A DNA stretch of 64,000 bases, taken from Liolophura sinensis. Taxonomy: Eukaryota > Mollusca > Polyplacophora > Chitonida > Chitonidae. A program made the translations under genes and the position numbers. The notes under the pieces were generated by a model. That model had not been told where the DNA came from. It did not search any database and saw only the letters and a program-made list of their open reading frames with translations. This document shows, piece after piece, positions 22,390 through 35,152 of the stretch (the first letter of the stretch is position 1; the number at the start of each line of letters is the position of its first letter). Location: the NCBI RefSeq assembly GCF_032854445.1, contig NC_088300.1:59682984-59746983 (forward strand). The letters run 5' to 3'.

Positions 22390-23954
22390 AGGGAGATATC
22401 AGTCATAGATTTAGACCTGCGCTGAGTGGTGCGCAATCAGCTGTACAGATGTTTATTCAAGTTTGCATCCTGAATTAATAACGCGTCAGGGATAATAGCA
22501 TGGGGCGAAATGCTCTCAGTTTTAAACGCTTTTGCCATCAACCAGTACTTAATGTATAGCAGCTTTACTTAAAACACTCTACAAACAGATGCCAAGAAAT
22601 CATGCTCAGAAAACCATCCTTCTGCAAATAAGCCTCAAATGTGTGAAAATGCTGAGAAAGACAAAAATCAAGCCCAAAATGTTTGGCTATGTAGAAGACA
22701 ATGGGTTGAACATTGTATTTTGATTTTATGACTGAGTGAGTTACAAAATCATTCATGTTTTCGGGAATTTTTTCACCTCAATTTTTTCATGATTTTTTAT
22801 TGAATTACTTAAAATTGTCTTAATTGTCTGAATTGTCTAAATGAAAGAATAGATAGCTGTTCGTAAAAATTTTAGGATTTTATTCATTTATTTATTTTTG
22901 GCGTTAACACTGTGCTAACTGTATTTGGTATGTGGTGAAAACCAGATGGACTCCTTGGAAAACCAGCACAGTTTGTCAGTTACCTGCCAAACCCTTGAAC
23001 AACGAGAGTTTGCGGTCAGTGAAGTTTTGCCAGCGGTGTCCTTCTGGTGCCCTGCTTCTTCAAGCCGAGAACTCGACTTCCGTGATATAAAAGAGCATAG
23101 GTTAAAACATCAGCGTAGAGCATGTTAATAAATCAAGACGTATTGCGCTGTATTAACCTAGAAATAAAAATAGTACACCGGATGAAATGGCTGCCCTTGT
23201 CAATCGCTGGTTTCGGTGGTTATCACCAACTACATTTTCTATAGGCTTCTTACGATTATTTAGCAACTCGTTCGTGTTTGAGGATCCTTTCGCATGCTTT
23301 AATATGCGCCACGTATTTTACATTACTTTTGTACGTATCCAGATATGTGCATCGAAGTCTGCAAGGTGATTGTTTGCTGATGATATAGTTCATGAAACAT
23401 GCCTTTTCTGAAACAGGCAACGAACTCCGTAACCACTTAATAGTTCCCATCCCCCACCGCTTTAGGCTATTACAATACACAGCACTCTAACACGTAACCT
23501 TGCACGGTTATCATTTTTCATTTATTATCATTTCTTGTGGTTACACCACGTCGGTTGGTTTCACACCATTCATTTCGTCTGCATCAGGCTTGACGTTCAT
23601 ACACAAAATCCAGACGATTATACACACTAATTCAGCACGATTTTTCTCTGCATTTAAAGAAGTCATTGAAATAAGAAAATGGGAAACTTCTAATACAGAC
23701 TTCAACCTCCTGCTTGAACAGGAATTTTGGGGTAGATATTAGTAGTGTTGAGATTTCTAGATTTCTTTACCAGCTTTTTGAAAAAGTAAAGATATGAGTG
23801 TGTTGTTCATTAGATGATCTAACCATCTGAGAAAAAAAGAAACTCAATATTCTTGTTAGAATTACATATATATTGGCTAAAATGAAAAGTCCAGGTGTCC
23901 CAAATTTTAGAAGAAATAGGGTAGGTAATATTTTTTTCCGTTTAAGCTAATTTT
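22390..23954. other. No gene seen
   Basis: Intergenic DNA between receptors A and B, with no receptor remnant recognised on either strand. Confidence 0.4.
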
Positions 23955-24941
23955 TCACACACAAGCAGATTTTGGTCCTGATCGAGTCACAGATTTAGCA
24001 CAACCTGTTTGACGTTCAGCAATTTTAGACACCACTATAGGCGCTTTAGGTTTGTGGTTACAACAAATAATCGTTTTCGCTTGCTGTGAAAAAAAGAAAT
24101 ACATCAATGGGTTGATGGCGCTGTTGAGGTAGTTTAACAGCGTTAAGATGTAGGCTATTATGACTAATTTTATCGTGGCTATGTCAGGATTCATCAGTAT
24201 AATTGTCCAAAATATCCCAGACGGTAATGAGCTGACAGCAAAAGCCATAATGATCCCAATTACAACCTTCATAGAAACTTGTCGACGTCGTGTTCCAGTC
24301 AGAGATGAAAGAGTGTTCTTCTTTACCTGGAAAAATTTGACGGTGTGAAACACTGCCAGGAACATAATCGGAACAATTGTTAGTACTATAAGTAAAAACG
24401 CGGAAAATGGTTTGGCGTCAAAGTTTACAAGACAGATGCCAACCGTGTGGTTTTTGCTGACGTTGAAGGTTGTTACGCCCGTGAAGAAAACTGAAGAAAC
24501 CGGAATACCGAGTGAGAAGGCCCAGATAAGCACACATGTCATTATTGTTGATTTTGTTGTGATGTACTTGGTGGCTGACAAAGGCTTCGTTAGCATCAGG
24601 TATCTCATAACGGCGAAGGCGACTAGGTGGTATGTACTTAAGGTAACGGAAGCCAAATCGAAATAGAGAAATATTTGGCACAGGGCTTTGTAAATGCCTC
24701 CAGTGTACAGAAAGTAGACAAAAAGCGGCTTGCATCCAAGCACGAGGGTATCTGATCCAGCCAGGCTCAGTAACATGAGGTAGGTGGGCGATACTCTCAG
24801 AGTTACCTTGCGTAGAATAGACACTATCAGCAGAATGTTGGCGGCCAACCCCAAGGTGGTTATGGCAATGGTGAAAACAGCAGATGTAGGGATGAGAATT
24901 CGCAACATATCCGAGTTTTCAACAAATCTATCGTATCCCAT
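23955..24941 (-). CDS. Rhodopsin-like 7TM receptor B (MRY type)
   Basis: 328 residues, single exon, start MGYDRFV. Same layout as receptor A: GLAANILL in TM1, LSLAGSD in TM2, Cys in ALCQIF before TM3, AVMRYLMLTKPLSATK in place of the E/DRY segment, loop-2 sequons and Cys (VGICLVN), TM6 VSSLPS (no CWxP tryptophan), and TM7 NSAINPLMYFFFS. The cytoplasmic tail has CC (ICCNHK) and basic residues. It is more like A than any other member, so the two form one sub-group. GPCR function is inferred from fold only. Confidence 0.9.
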   Translation of the reverse strand: MGYDRFVENSDMLRILIPTSAVFTIAITTLGLAANILLIVSILRKVTLRVSPTYLMLLSLAGSDTLVLGCKPLFVYFLYTGGIYKALCQIFLYFDLASVTLSTYHLVAFAVMRYLMLTKPLSATKYITTKSTIMTCVLIWAFSLGIPVSSVFFTGVTTFNVSKNHTVGICLVNFDAKPFSAFLLIVLTIVPIMFLAVFHTVKFFQVKKNTLSSLTGTRRRQVSMKVVIGIIMAFAVSSLPSGIFWTIILMNPDIATIKLVIIAYILTLLNYLNSAINPLMYFFFSQQAKTIICCNHKPKAPIVVSKIAERQTGCAKSVTRSGPKSACV

Positions 24942-25023
24942 CTTTCAGTATATGTTCTGCAGAGGTCGGAGTTGTAATTGGCTGCCAGTGGTTGTTTCAG
25001 GTGAGAGAACAGCTTCACGTTAA

Positions 25024-25037
25024 CATATATATATATT
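25024..25037 (-). promoter_or_regulatory. TATA-like AT tract upstream of receptor B
   Basis: CAATATATATATATG on the minus strand, about 90 bp before the start codon, placed like the TATA-like element of receptor A. Confidence 0.3.
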
Positions 25038-25039
25038 GA

Positions 25040-26624
25040 GGAGGAGACCAGGCTAGCAAATAAATCTCGCTGAAGCCTTGTAAAGATCCAATAGAAATGA
25101 AGTATTAGCAGGCTTTTTATTAAGGCATCGGTGTATCTAATAGACACGTGTCTAGATACATCTGCTTTATCACTCGGTATTTGTACATAAGGCTATTGTC
25201 ACCATTGGTTACTGACACATGACATATCATCCGAGATCTGTTACTCAAGTGATAGACTATGTGTAGTAACTCTTATTGTATAGGAGGAGCGAGGCAATCC
25301 CAGATTTCACTTCTAAATTCTCTGTATGTTAGGATTAGGATGTAAGGTGCTTGACTTTTAGCCACGAGGCACAACAGCTCTGTGGGGGGGGGGGGTCCTT
25401 TCGCTGAGCGGAAAATTTGTACATTCACCCCCCTCATACTGTTCATACAAGCCCTATTGACCGTAAGCCGATCGACGGCGCTGGTAGGCGCTATTCAATG
25501 TTCGTTCAAGATCACTTGTCTTTTAGGAATATGGCATGTTTGATTGCGTATCACACGTGGTAAAGTCGTTAAGTAACTTGCTTTAAGCAAATGCTTAAAA
25601 ACTGGTGGTTTGGTTTAAGCATTTGGATTTTCCTCACCCACTGACCGTCACTGTATATAAAAAAACTCTCCGATATGATGTTAATCAACGGTTGATGAAT
25701 AAATCACTCAATCCATGCATATTAGTTTGTCCCTAGTGTATTTGATCTAATGCTTTCTTTGTAATTGTATATAGTTGTATATACAGTGATATATTTGACT
25801 TCCTGTCAATAGCAGTTTGTATCAGAAAGAGAAAACGTACAGTTCCTGATAAAAATATAAGCTGGTAAACATATATATGGACCTAAGCAGTTCTGTCGTG
25901 AAATCCAGGTCGTGAAATTTATTTTGCATTCTAACATAACTTTTCATTCTTTAGCATAGAAAATATACGACAGACAGACAGATAGCATTTGACAAAGCGT
26001 TTTACGCTTGTTAACATTTTGCCCAAACTTGCTCCTGGGACATCATATCCATGTTAGACGACTCACACTTAGTTGTCAAAGTAGAGTCCGCAATAAAGCG
26101 TTTAACAGAAAGGTACGGTTCGAAGATTTAAGTAAGACATTCTCATCTCTCAAAACATGCCTTCCACGCTCGTGTTTCACATCGAAATCGCCCTCATCCA
26201 CACCCCGACTTGGTTGGGTATGTTTATGAGTGTAAGGATGAACGCTTGTTCGTTTTGAAAAGGAGTGAATTAAAAACGCAACAAATTAATACAATTTTGG
26301 TGAAATTTATGCAATTTTGCAGTAAAATGTTGTTTAGAGATAAATGCCGGAAAACGCCCTTTTTTGTGAGGTATTATTTGTCAGGCGAACACTAACGCAA
26401 GGGAATGACAGTCATGGCCTAAAAAGTAGTCATTGCTGGGTCAGGAAGAGAGCTAGAACAGCAGCACTTCTTCCAAACTTGATGAAATTCATAACCACTT
26501 GATGAAAACTAGACGAATTTAATACATAAATCACGAGAATTATTGAAAATTACTGTGTTAATACCGCAAGGAACAGTCTTTTTCCAGTTTTTTCCAAGAC
26601 ATAACATAAGGAATGTTATCCTGT
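25040..26624. other. No gene seen; contains a short G run
   Basis: A G run lies at about 25384-25396. Small open frames around 26.0-26.4 kb have no recognisable features. Confidence 0.4.
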
Positions 26625-27536
26625 CTAAGGCGTTACCTTCCAGCATGAAACTACGCGGAGACATTTACCCTGATTAGAGAAGAAAAAATACAAGAGAGGA
26701 TCAGTCACGCTGTTGATAAACGTGAACGATGTAAGAGAGTACACACCAATGACAGTCTCTAGGTCAGGATCCTTGTCGCTGTTCAGCACAATAAACCAGC
26801 CAATTCCTGCCGGGATTGTGGAGAGAGTGAAAGATATTACAATACCCAGAATCACACTGGTGGCGACATGGCGGCGGTTTTCTGTGTTCGTCAACACCTG
26901 TGTTGATCTTTGAAGTTTACATGCCTTGGTAACGTGGAATGATATTACCAGAATGCACGGAAAAAGTCCAATTAGACCAAACGTGGTAATGAGGTAGGGG
27001 TTAGACGAAGTGTTGACAACACACAGAGAAACAGTGTGATTGCTGAAACTTGAGGTAAACTGTCGAAGGCCGGTAATGGGAATAGCCAGTGCACTTACAC
27101 AAAGGGTAAACAACCATACAGACACGCACGCCACGGCAATCGACTTCACTGTCACATATTTGACAGCACATAAAGGTTTGATCAAAATGATGTAACGTAA
27201 TATGGAGAATAATACAAGGTGATAGGTGCTTATTCCTTGAGAAGCGAAAATACCATATAAGAGTAAGGTACAGTAAAAATCATCAATGTTCGCCGTGTAA
27301 AAGACGTACAAGAAATATGGCAGAAAAAGTAAAACTGCAAAATCTGCAGCCCCCAAACTGGCCAGTGTAAGATATGTGGGTGAGGTTCTTAGCTCGGAAC
27401 GGCGAAGAATTGAGGTAATTAATAACACGTTTGCCCCTAATCCAAATAACCCAATGCAAGCGAAGACAACAATAACACTTTTGACCAAAATGTCCCCTAT
27501 GTGACGAGAAAAACCAGGCAAAGTTATGTGTTCCAT
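26625..27536 (-). CDS. Rhodopsin-like 7TM receptor C (LRY, DPxxY)
   Basis: 303 residues, single exon, beginning MEHITLPGF. TM1 has GLGANVLL, TM2 ASLGAADFAVLL, a Cys before TM3 (FYCTLL), ISTYHLVLFSILRYIILIKPL at the TM3 end, loop-2 sequon and Cys (NHTVSLCVVN), TM5 GLFPCILVISFHVTKACKL, TM6 LSTIPA and TM7 NSVTDPLLYFFFS. The TM7 Asn of NPxxY is Asp. The tail is very short (about 15 residues), so few arrestin or kinase sites remain. It is intermediate between the A/B pair and the group further right. Confidence 0.9.
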   Translation of the reverse strand: MEHITLPGFSRHIGDILVKSVIVVFACIGLFGLGANVLLITSILRRSELRTSPTYLTLASLGAADFAVLLFLPYFLYVFYTANIDDFYCTLLLYGIFASQGISTYHLVLFSILRYIILIKPLCAVKYVTVKSIAVACVSVWLFTLCVSALAIPITGLRQFTSSFSNHTVSLCVVNTSSNPYLITTFGLIGLFPCILVISFHVTKACKLQRSTQVLTNTENRRHVATSVILGIVISFTLSTIPAGIGWFIVLNSDKDPDLETVIGVYSLTSFTFINSVTDPLLYFFFSNQGKCLRVVSCWKVTP

Positions 27537-28736
27537 TTAAAATGTCCACTGGTTGAAGTAGTACAGATACCACTAGGATTTATCACTTCTGTCCGGTATT
27601 TTTTGATGAATCATGAAGCGCTGAAAACACGAGTATAACCCCTAGGCGACAGCTGTAGATTTTTTTCTTCTTCCATACGTTACACATAATTCGAAGGGTG
27701 CGAACTTGACTGTCAAATGATTTTGTTGTTCCCACTTTCAACCTTTTCTCCTCAGAAATGTCCCTCTTACTGGGCTGACACAACTGGTGATCCGCTTGAT
27801 TACACCAACGAGTACACAGTTTCCTCTAATTTTAAATGATGGTAACGCTGGATTTACGGCTGCAAGACGGCTTCCCTGGCAAGTATCCTTGTCGGTATAG
27901 GTTCGCTTTCCACATGGTACAATAAATTTAACTCTCATCCCATGTTTCCGAAATTACTGATTTGACTGATCAGACGTCTGTGGTAAGCTTCCATATTGAT
28001 TACACCAGTTTTCCTGGTGATGATCTCAAAACATTTTAGGATAGCATTGTTAAGAAGAGTCGATTATCTCCAGCTTGAGTGTCTAAAATTAATGTCCCAT
28101 TCCCTGTTGACACGCTTCGTGCTTTTTTTTATTTGTCAAACCTGAGTTTGCATCATTGTTGTTTCTCTATTAATCAAAACGCGACAGTGGTCTCTCTGTC
28201 ACTAAGTGCTCGGACGCGTTTTCTCTTTATTGTATAGTGTAAAGAGTAACGAAGCGAGGCCAGAGGCTATCTGATTGTCAGGGATGGTTTTCCCGACTAC
28301 ATGTCTAAATTCGAACCGTTGACAAAGAGCTCAATACAACCAAGTCAACAAGCCATGCTTGGTGTATAAATGATTGATGTTTTATTTTTTTTTTAAACAA
28401 ATGATGTCACTATATTCTGCTGCAACCAAGTCTAGGAGAGCACATATACCCGACGAGCCCATGCGCAAATTGTCCTGGGTGAGTTCAAAATAAAGGCTTG
28501 CTGACAAATGATTCCCGTATGAATGTGTTTAATGTGCTCTCAAGCTAAAATCTAGATTCCATTAATACGGTGATGAACGAATTAATCCTTTTTATAGCAA
28601 AATGTTAACCAGTGCATTCATTAATCCATAATAAAATTGAAAACTGTGATCAATAAATCTCACTCCTTGAACTAGAGTAAAGTTACATTAAGTGATTTCT
28701 GATCTCCGAAGGTTAGCCATTGTTAAATATTCATTT
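27537..28736. other. No gene seen
   Basis: Upstream flank of receptor C; no supported gene, short T run near 28385. Confidence 0.4.
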
Positions 28737-28848
28737 CATGGTCGTGGGTTTCCCCCACGCTCTGCCTGGTTTCCTCCCACCATAATGGTGGCCGCCGTCG
28801 CATAAGTGAAATATTCTTGAGTACGACGAAAAACACTAATCAAATAGA
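28737..28848 (+). mobile_element. SINE 3' half
   Basis: Starts inside the body (GGTCGTGGGTTTCCCCCACG) and continues through CCACCATAATGGTGGCCGCC to GAGTACGACG and AAACACTAATCAAATAG. No tRNA head. Confidence 0.9.
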
Positions 28849-29270
28849 AAAAGGACCTGGTACGGTAAGGCAAAGAATCGAAACCAGATAGGTACGATAG
28901 GAAAGTGCAAATTTCAAAATCCCAGCCCAATTCTGTGAATTTACGAATTAGAAGTATAAAACTTGGTCGAAGCACCCATAAAACTTATATGATCATAAAA
29001 GAGATGGTTATGGAAACCAGAAAATATTTTTATTGAAACTTTCATGTGTGTACTTCCAGATATTGTCAAAGTTTCGCTTTGGTTGACATTCGTCTTCATA
29101 TGTAAAACATAAACTTAATAATGTGATCAGTTTTGTCATACTTTGATCAGTTTAAAATCCATGGATCTGCCCTAGTCTGTCAGGCATCCTTTATAGCACA
29201 GTGAACGAACGAAATCACTATGGAGAATAGTTTGCACCTCTAGGTATATTTAGAATCTTTGTGGTTCTTT
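28849..29270. other. No gene seen
   Basis: Spacer between two SINE insertions. Confidence 0.4.
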
Positions 29271-29283
29271 ATATTTCTTTGTA

Positions 29284-29503
29284 GGGGCCTCCGTGGCTCA
29301 GTCGGTTAGCGCGCTAGCGCAGCGTAATGACCCAGAAGCCTCTCACCAATGCGGTCGGGAAGGTCTGCCAGCAACCTGCGGATGGTCGTGGGTTTCCCCC
29401 AGGCTCTGCACAGTTTCCTCCCACCATAATGCTGGCCGCCGTCGTATAAGTGAAATATTCTTGAGTACGGCGTAAAACACCAATCAAATAAATAAATAAA
29501 TAA
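29284..29503 (+). mobile_element. SINE with intact head but deleted B-box region
   Basis: Complete 5' head (GGGGCCTCCGTGGCTCAGTC), A box, then a direct jump from ATGCGGTCG to GGAAGGTCTGCCAGC. This removes the segment with the B box and the GCTGGCTTCC block. Full 3' tail. A 12-bp target duplication ATATTTCTTTGT lies at 29271-29282 and 29504-29515. Confidence 0.95.
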
Positions 29504-29515
29504 ATATTTCTTTGT

Positions 29516-30617
29516 TTGTTTGGAAGCACACTTTTTGTGAGTACAAATATATGTCATGATATTACGTAACGTGTGGCAACAAATAGTGAAATCGCACGCG
29601 AATCCTTGTTGAGAGCACTTGTGGTCGTGTAGCGGAACTATAGGGCTAGCAGTTACATTTATATTTATATATATATTTTATAATTGATTGGTGCATAACT
29701 CAGGAATTTTTCAGAAAGTTACCATTGTCATGCAAGGATTTTCCCCACTCTGCAGTGTCTAACGCAAAAAAATTTATTTCAATGTGACTGGAGCAGAATA
29801 CCAGTTTTCGATTCTTTGACCGCTACAGTGCTTTTTTGGGCCTAAGAAGTCGCATGCTTGTCATATAAAGGGAAAGAAGAGTAAAACAGAACTGAAAAAA
29901 GAAGTGGCCTTACGAGTGAGTCAACGGCTGTCACTCACGGCTATAGTCAGTTTCGTTTCTTGAGGTGCACATTCCTGCTATCTGGCCGATTCCCCGCCTT
30001 AACATACTAGGTCCTTTCAGCTGATTTCTTGTCCTATGTAGAGCAATGCCATTGCTTGATTCAGTGTATATTCCAAGATCAGGTATTACAAATTAAAAAC
30101 ATCGCCTGCATGGAATGAATTAACATCTTCAGAGTGCACCATAAGAGACTTTTTTCATTTATACTACACATGATGTTAACCAATGTTATTTTTCTGTAAA
30201 GAATTTCTAGATGGCCAAATGACCCATACAACATTTTGTCTATTGTAGGCTAAGTTTTCCTACTCCTTCACAAACAACTTTTTCATTTTAATGCAAAAAT
30301 TTTTTGCAGCTTCAGCTTAGCAGCTTGTTTGTCAAAAGGACACATTTAACAGGTCACAAATTTCACACAACAAGACAGTTCTAAAGTTAAGACTTGATCT
30401 GCGTTCTAAGCTTAAGTCAACTGCATTATCCTATAGCCGTGATGTAATCTAATAATCTATTTGAACTTACTTCATTACTTACATAATTCTTGTTTCAAGC
30501 CAAATTCAAGAATATTTGACACTCGATGACTTGTATTATGGTAATAATATGATTGAAGTGAATTCAGCTGTTACAACAACATTTACCAGCTCTTCTTTTT
30601 CATTCACTATGATAAGT
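29516..30617. other. No gene seen
   Basis: Intergenic DNA downstream of receptor D; nothing recognised. Confidence 0.4.
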
Positions 30618-31559
30618 TCAGCAGACGTTTTCATTTACCTTACCAACGTTGGAAACTCTTTGTTGTGGGCGGGTCTGACAGTTACCACCATCCCCAAGTC
30701 GTCGGCAACACCAAATATCATTACGAACACGATCAGAGAAGAAAAAGTAAAACAGGGGATTAATCGCATGGTTAAGATAACCCCAAGCTGAAAACAGGTA
30801 TGCAAAGGAAAGCATGTCCAAAGAGAGTTCCTGTACTAGAGAGAGGCTCATCCAGTAGATGCTTGGTGGAATTGAGTTCACGAAGAAAGCTATCAGTATA
30901 CCAGCGACCACTTTGATTGAGACTTGTATCCCTGGCATCTCTTCAAGCTGCGCAGAACGCCGACGCAGTTGATACACTTTGGCCACGTGGAATATTATCA
31001 TGGTTGTCATGGGAATAAATCCAATGACGGTCAACATACAAAACAAATAGCCCAGAGAGGAAGGCTCAATCATACATATTGAAATGGTGGAATTGTAACT
31101 GGAGTTATATGAAACGACGCCTACTTCAAACGCGGAATACACGGCCAATGTTACATTCACAGCCCAAATCACCCCACACATCATAATGGTAGTCCTAACA
31201 TTGAGGTGTCTCATGGAGAACAATGGTTTGACAAGAATAATGTATCGTAAAACAGAAAACGCCATCAAGTGATGAGCGCTGGAACTTACAGCCAACTGTG
31301 TCGTGTACATAAATAACGAACAGAAGATAGAATACACTCTTTCAGTATACACCATCTCTATAAAGAATCCAGAGAAAAGTAAGGCAAGAAAATCAGATAT
31401 GGCCAAACTGACGAGAGTAACATAGGTGGGAGAACGCCGGAGATTGGGCTGACGTAAGACGGAGTAAATCAGCAAGGCGTTAGCGACTAGACCAAAAGCC
31501 GCCACAGCTCCAGAGAGAACAGTAACAAGGGTCACTATCGCGCGGACAAGCGTTGACAT
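30618..31559 (-). CDS. Rhodopsin-like 7TM receptor D (LRY, NPxxY)
   Basis: 313 residues from the first ATG at 31559 (MSTLVRAIV); the frame is open a little further but only from a GTG. TM1 GLVANALLIYSVL, loop 1 RQPNLRRSPTYVTLVSLA, TM2 ISD, Cys before TM3 (IFCSLF), SAHHLMAFSVLRYIILVKPL, loop-2 sequons (NSS, NST) and Cys, TM5 GFIPMTTMIIFHVAKVYQL, TM6 VNSIPPSIYW, TM7 NHAINPLFYFFFS, and a tail with WCC and basic residues. It is the first member of the right-hand group that shares the near-identical TM1-loop 1 coding stretch. Confidence 0.9.
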   Translation of the reverse strand: MSTLVRAIVTLVTVLSGAVAAFGLVANALLIYSVLRQPNLRRSPTYVTLVSLAISDFLALLFSGFFIEMVYTERVYSIFCSLFMYTTQLAVSSSAHHLMAFSVLRYIILVKPLFSMRHLNVRTTIMMCGVIWAVNVTLAVYSAFEVGVVSYNSSYNSTISICMIEPSSLGYLFCMLTVIGFIPMTTMIIFHVAKVYQLRRRSAQLEEMPGIQVSIKVVAGILIAFFVNSIPPSIYWMSLSLVQELSLDMLSFAYLFSAWGYLNHAINPLFYFFFSDRVRNDIWCCRRLGDGGNCQTRPQQRVSNVGKVNENVC

Positions 31560-34500
31560 CTCCCAAATCCTCCAGTGATTCACAATTTTACTGATGATGG
31601 ATTTCAGCTACAGGAACAGCTCCTACTTTATCTGTGGTAAAATCATGTATGTGTTTGGTGATGATTAACTTTTATAATCAAAGCCATCGCTGTTTGACTG
31701 TATAAACAAAGGTGTTAAATCCAGCTTTGTATTTCATCATGGGCTGTCAGACCAGATATGAACCCATTATCTCCTGCAGGAAGAGATCTGTGCAAATATA
31801 CATTAGACTGTACGCTTCGCTAATTTACACACATCTTTCAGCTGGAATATCCCGGGTTATATGGGTACACTAGTTATTACCGAATTAAAATCAACAGAAG
31901 CCGCTCATCAATTACTCACTGGTTATAGTGTTCGCTTTTTAAGCGGGAGATCGCTGCTGGGTCCTTCTCCCATCTGCTGTCCTCAGAATGGCGTTCCAGT
32001 GAGGCACCAACATAATTAAATTGGTCAGCAATAGTACTGAGCCCAGTTTGCTTGAAAGATCTGGGTACCTCCTTAGTCGAGGTGGTTATAGCATGCCAGC
32101 GCGAGTAGTGAGCACGGCGTCTCTCAACAATGCGGTCGCTCTGTGACTATAAACATTCTGGTCTTGCAAGACCTGCCTATATCCCGAGAATAAACATGGA
32201 TGCTTGTGTGTCAATTGCGTACCGATATCCTCATGTATGCAAGTTAGGGCTGTTCTGAAACTGTGAAAGCATTCTGAAGGGACATAATAATTGTTGACTT
32301 GCTAACTCGTTGACAACCTGTTTCGAAGTCAAAATATCTGAAAGACAGCCGAAGTTAACAAAGTTAACTGGTTTTCAACAACAAACTCTTGTCCGATTAT
32401 TCTTTGAGAACGTTTACGGTACATTTCCTTAGAAATCCCCCTAAGATTACTATTCCTATAATCTCTCCTTGTTGCGTCATACGTCGCGTTGCGTCGTATT
32501 GCCTGGCGGTACTTGGTCTGGAGTTTTATTTGTGATCCGTCTCGGAAAGTTTGGATGTAAAGCCTACGATGCTGTTACTTAAGACCACTCTGAGAAACAG
32601 CCCCCTGCAGGGGGTTGCGTTTACCGCTTTCCAGCGATTGATGTCCGGGTATTTGGAACTTATAGAGCGGTTTGGGAAAGTCACCCAAGATTTCGCGTTA
32701 GTTCCTGTACGCCGGAACATGTATACTTGTTCGGTGAGGTTCCTGGTTTCACGCTGGTATCGGCTTGAATAGTAAGAAACTACATAAACATATATTTCTC
32801 GAATATACTTTGTATATGTTGATTGGTGTATTTTTTCAGATGTTTTTTTTTACTCAATTTCCGCCCCATTCATCACTGTGTGGAAATTTTTGAGTCATTA
32901 TATCTTACATTCTTTCTCCACCGCAGTGTTGAATTCTGATAGATGTATATTTCTACACCTATATTTCTACACCATTTCTCAGTTTGAACACAATGTTTGA
33001 ATCCTTTAATTAGTAATTTGCTTTCAATTTCTGGCGCTTATCATAATAACTGGCTGACATTTTTATTTATCAAGAGGTACAAATAGTGCTAAAAAGTATG
33101 CCTTGTTGCCATGACAAAACTTGCATGAAGAATAATTAAATTATGTGTGGGGTATGTCCTGTGCATCTTGTATGCACGACTCCCAAGTACTTGGCACACG
33201 AGGTTTGGGATCAATACCGGTCTTGGACTGGACATTTCTTTATCTTCGCCGCTCTCATCTTTTGTAGGACTCTCTTCGGTTTGCACCATACAAACCTGAC
33301 TGCTATGTAAAAAGTGAGAAATTCTTGACTGTGGCGTTAACAGCATAAACAAGACAAAAACCTCATCAAATTACAAGACAGTAGTATAAACGCGTACGAA
33401 GCCAATTGTGAAACATATGCAAAAGCCATGCTGGCTCTGCATTTGTGGTTTGCTGGGTTTAACACTTCTGTTGGTTTTCAAAGTATCGTTATAGACGATC
33501 CAGAAATGCCTGAAGCGGCTGAATCAAACAGAAAGGTTAAAGGAGAAGAAAATTTAAATGTCAATCAAATACCATTGAAAAGAGTATGTTTTTCCTCGCA
33601 GGTGCATGCCATAAAAAATTCCAATATGTGCCTCAAGTTGATAAAATATAATTAAAGTCAGTGCCAAAATCCGCTGTGGGCAACTCCATTTTGCCTACGA
33701 ACTAGTCCTGAAGTCTTCTGTGTTAAGAGAAGAATTGCCGTCGGAAACCACCGAAGTGCAGTTCGTACATTTCCGGTAGAACTCTTCTTCCCAGAAGGTA
33801 ACGAACAGCACAGTTTGTTTTCCGCTTGACGATCGAGAAACCGGAATGTTGGAGGCAACACACCCCCAGCATAAATTACTGGGTGTTAAAGATGGAGGAC
33901 GCGATGGACTCAGCGATTTATGCCAGCTTTGCCGTTTTCAGGCTTTACGTGTATGGGAAGGAAAAATGGCAAAATTATGCAGCAGGCACCACAAGATAGA
34001 AAAAAATGTGCTCTTTTCAGCCTATAGTGTCATGTTTTTAGTTTTTCATCTCCTTTAGGTTAATTATATGGCAATTTTATTCTGGAGATTTAGTGGGAAT
34101 GATTTTACAGCTTCATTGATTCTTTCAGTTCTTTTAATGGGAATGATGTGGATGCAGAATTCAGGTTCTCAGCAAATATACGCAATCAGAATTAAACTTA
34201 CAGTGAACAGAACAGGAGTAAAGGCATAGACGGTGCTGACACGCCCATTATGTAGATCTTTATAAACATCAACTCAAAGGAATCCTGCGCGTAACTAAAC
34301 AATGTGCACACATCCAGCAGCAACTTAGCAAATATATTAATCCGTAATAATCATCATAAACATACATCTCTAGAACTTCAAATAAACATTACCTGTCGTA
34401 CGTGCATGTGTAATTTTGATTATTACTGATCCATTAGGGCCTAATAAGTGAGAACACATATGATGACTCCAAGGAACATTGTACCGTTTTTCCAGATTAA

Positions 34501-35152
34501 AGTCAGTCAGGATACACTCTCATCGACTAGTTGTCTGTCCAAATCCAGTTAACATGTACATAGTGAACATTGTAACCAGGCATATATTGAACGGCATAAC
34601 CGTGCAAGGCCTACGACTGGTATGCTATTGTGGAAATTGACCAATAGATTCAATATTCCCCAATACTTAATTTATGTGGTGACTCTGAAGGTGGTTGTAT
34701 CAACAAAACTAATTCAAATCAAACGATGAAACAACTTAATTATACAACGAAAACAATAACAACATTACGTATATTGTCAAATGTTGATTTTGATGATGAG
34801 GGTCACTATGACATCTTCATACCGATTATTGTACATTATGACAACAGATGAATAACATAACAGTATCCCTCCCCACTGCATAAAACTACAGTTCTAAGCA
34901 GGAATTAGTATGTATTATGTCTTGTCGCTGGGGAGACTCTCGTGTAATATAACAGCTATTCACAAAATAAAACCTAGTTAACTGACAGTGGTGGCCCCAT
35001 TTGTAACGTCATGAGTTGATGCGTGTCGTTCGGTCAGAAAAAATGGAAGCGGTAGAAAATATTTTTACCGAAAGAGGAAAGAAAAAAATGCATATCTTGC
35101 AGTTAAACTAAAAGCACCATGTTATGTTATTATCTACAGACAACGAGTACGC
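31560..35152. other. Long gene-poor spacer with tRNA-like repeat remnants
   Basis: About 31915-31985 (GGTTATAGTGTTCGC ... GCTGGGTCCTTCTCC) and 32088-32160 (head-like AACAATGCGGTCGCT) are degenerate tRNA-derived repeat heads. Open frames at 32.5-32.8 kb, 33.1-33.35 kb (Ser/Glu-rich) and 33.4-34.1 kb have no domain I recognise and no splice support. Confidence 0.4.

Noticed and set aside
33089-34058. Small frames at 33.1-34.1 kb as exons of an unknown gene
   Set aside because: Splice-like dinucleotides exist but no consistent phase or domain links the frames.
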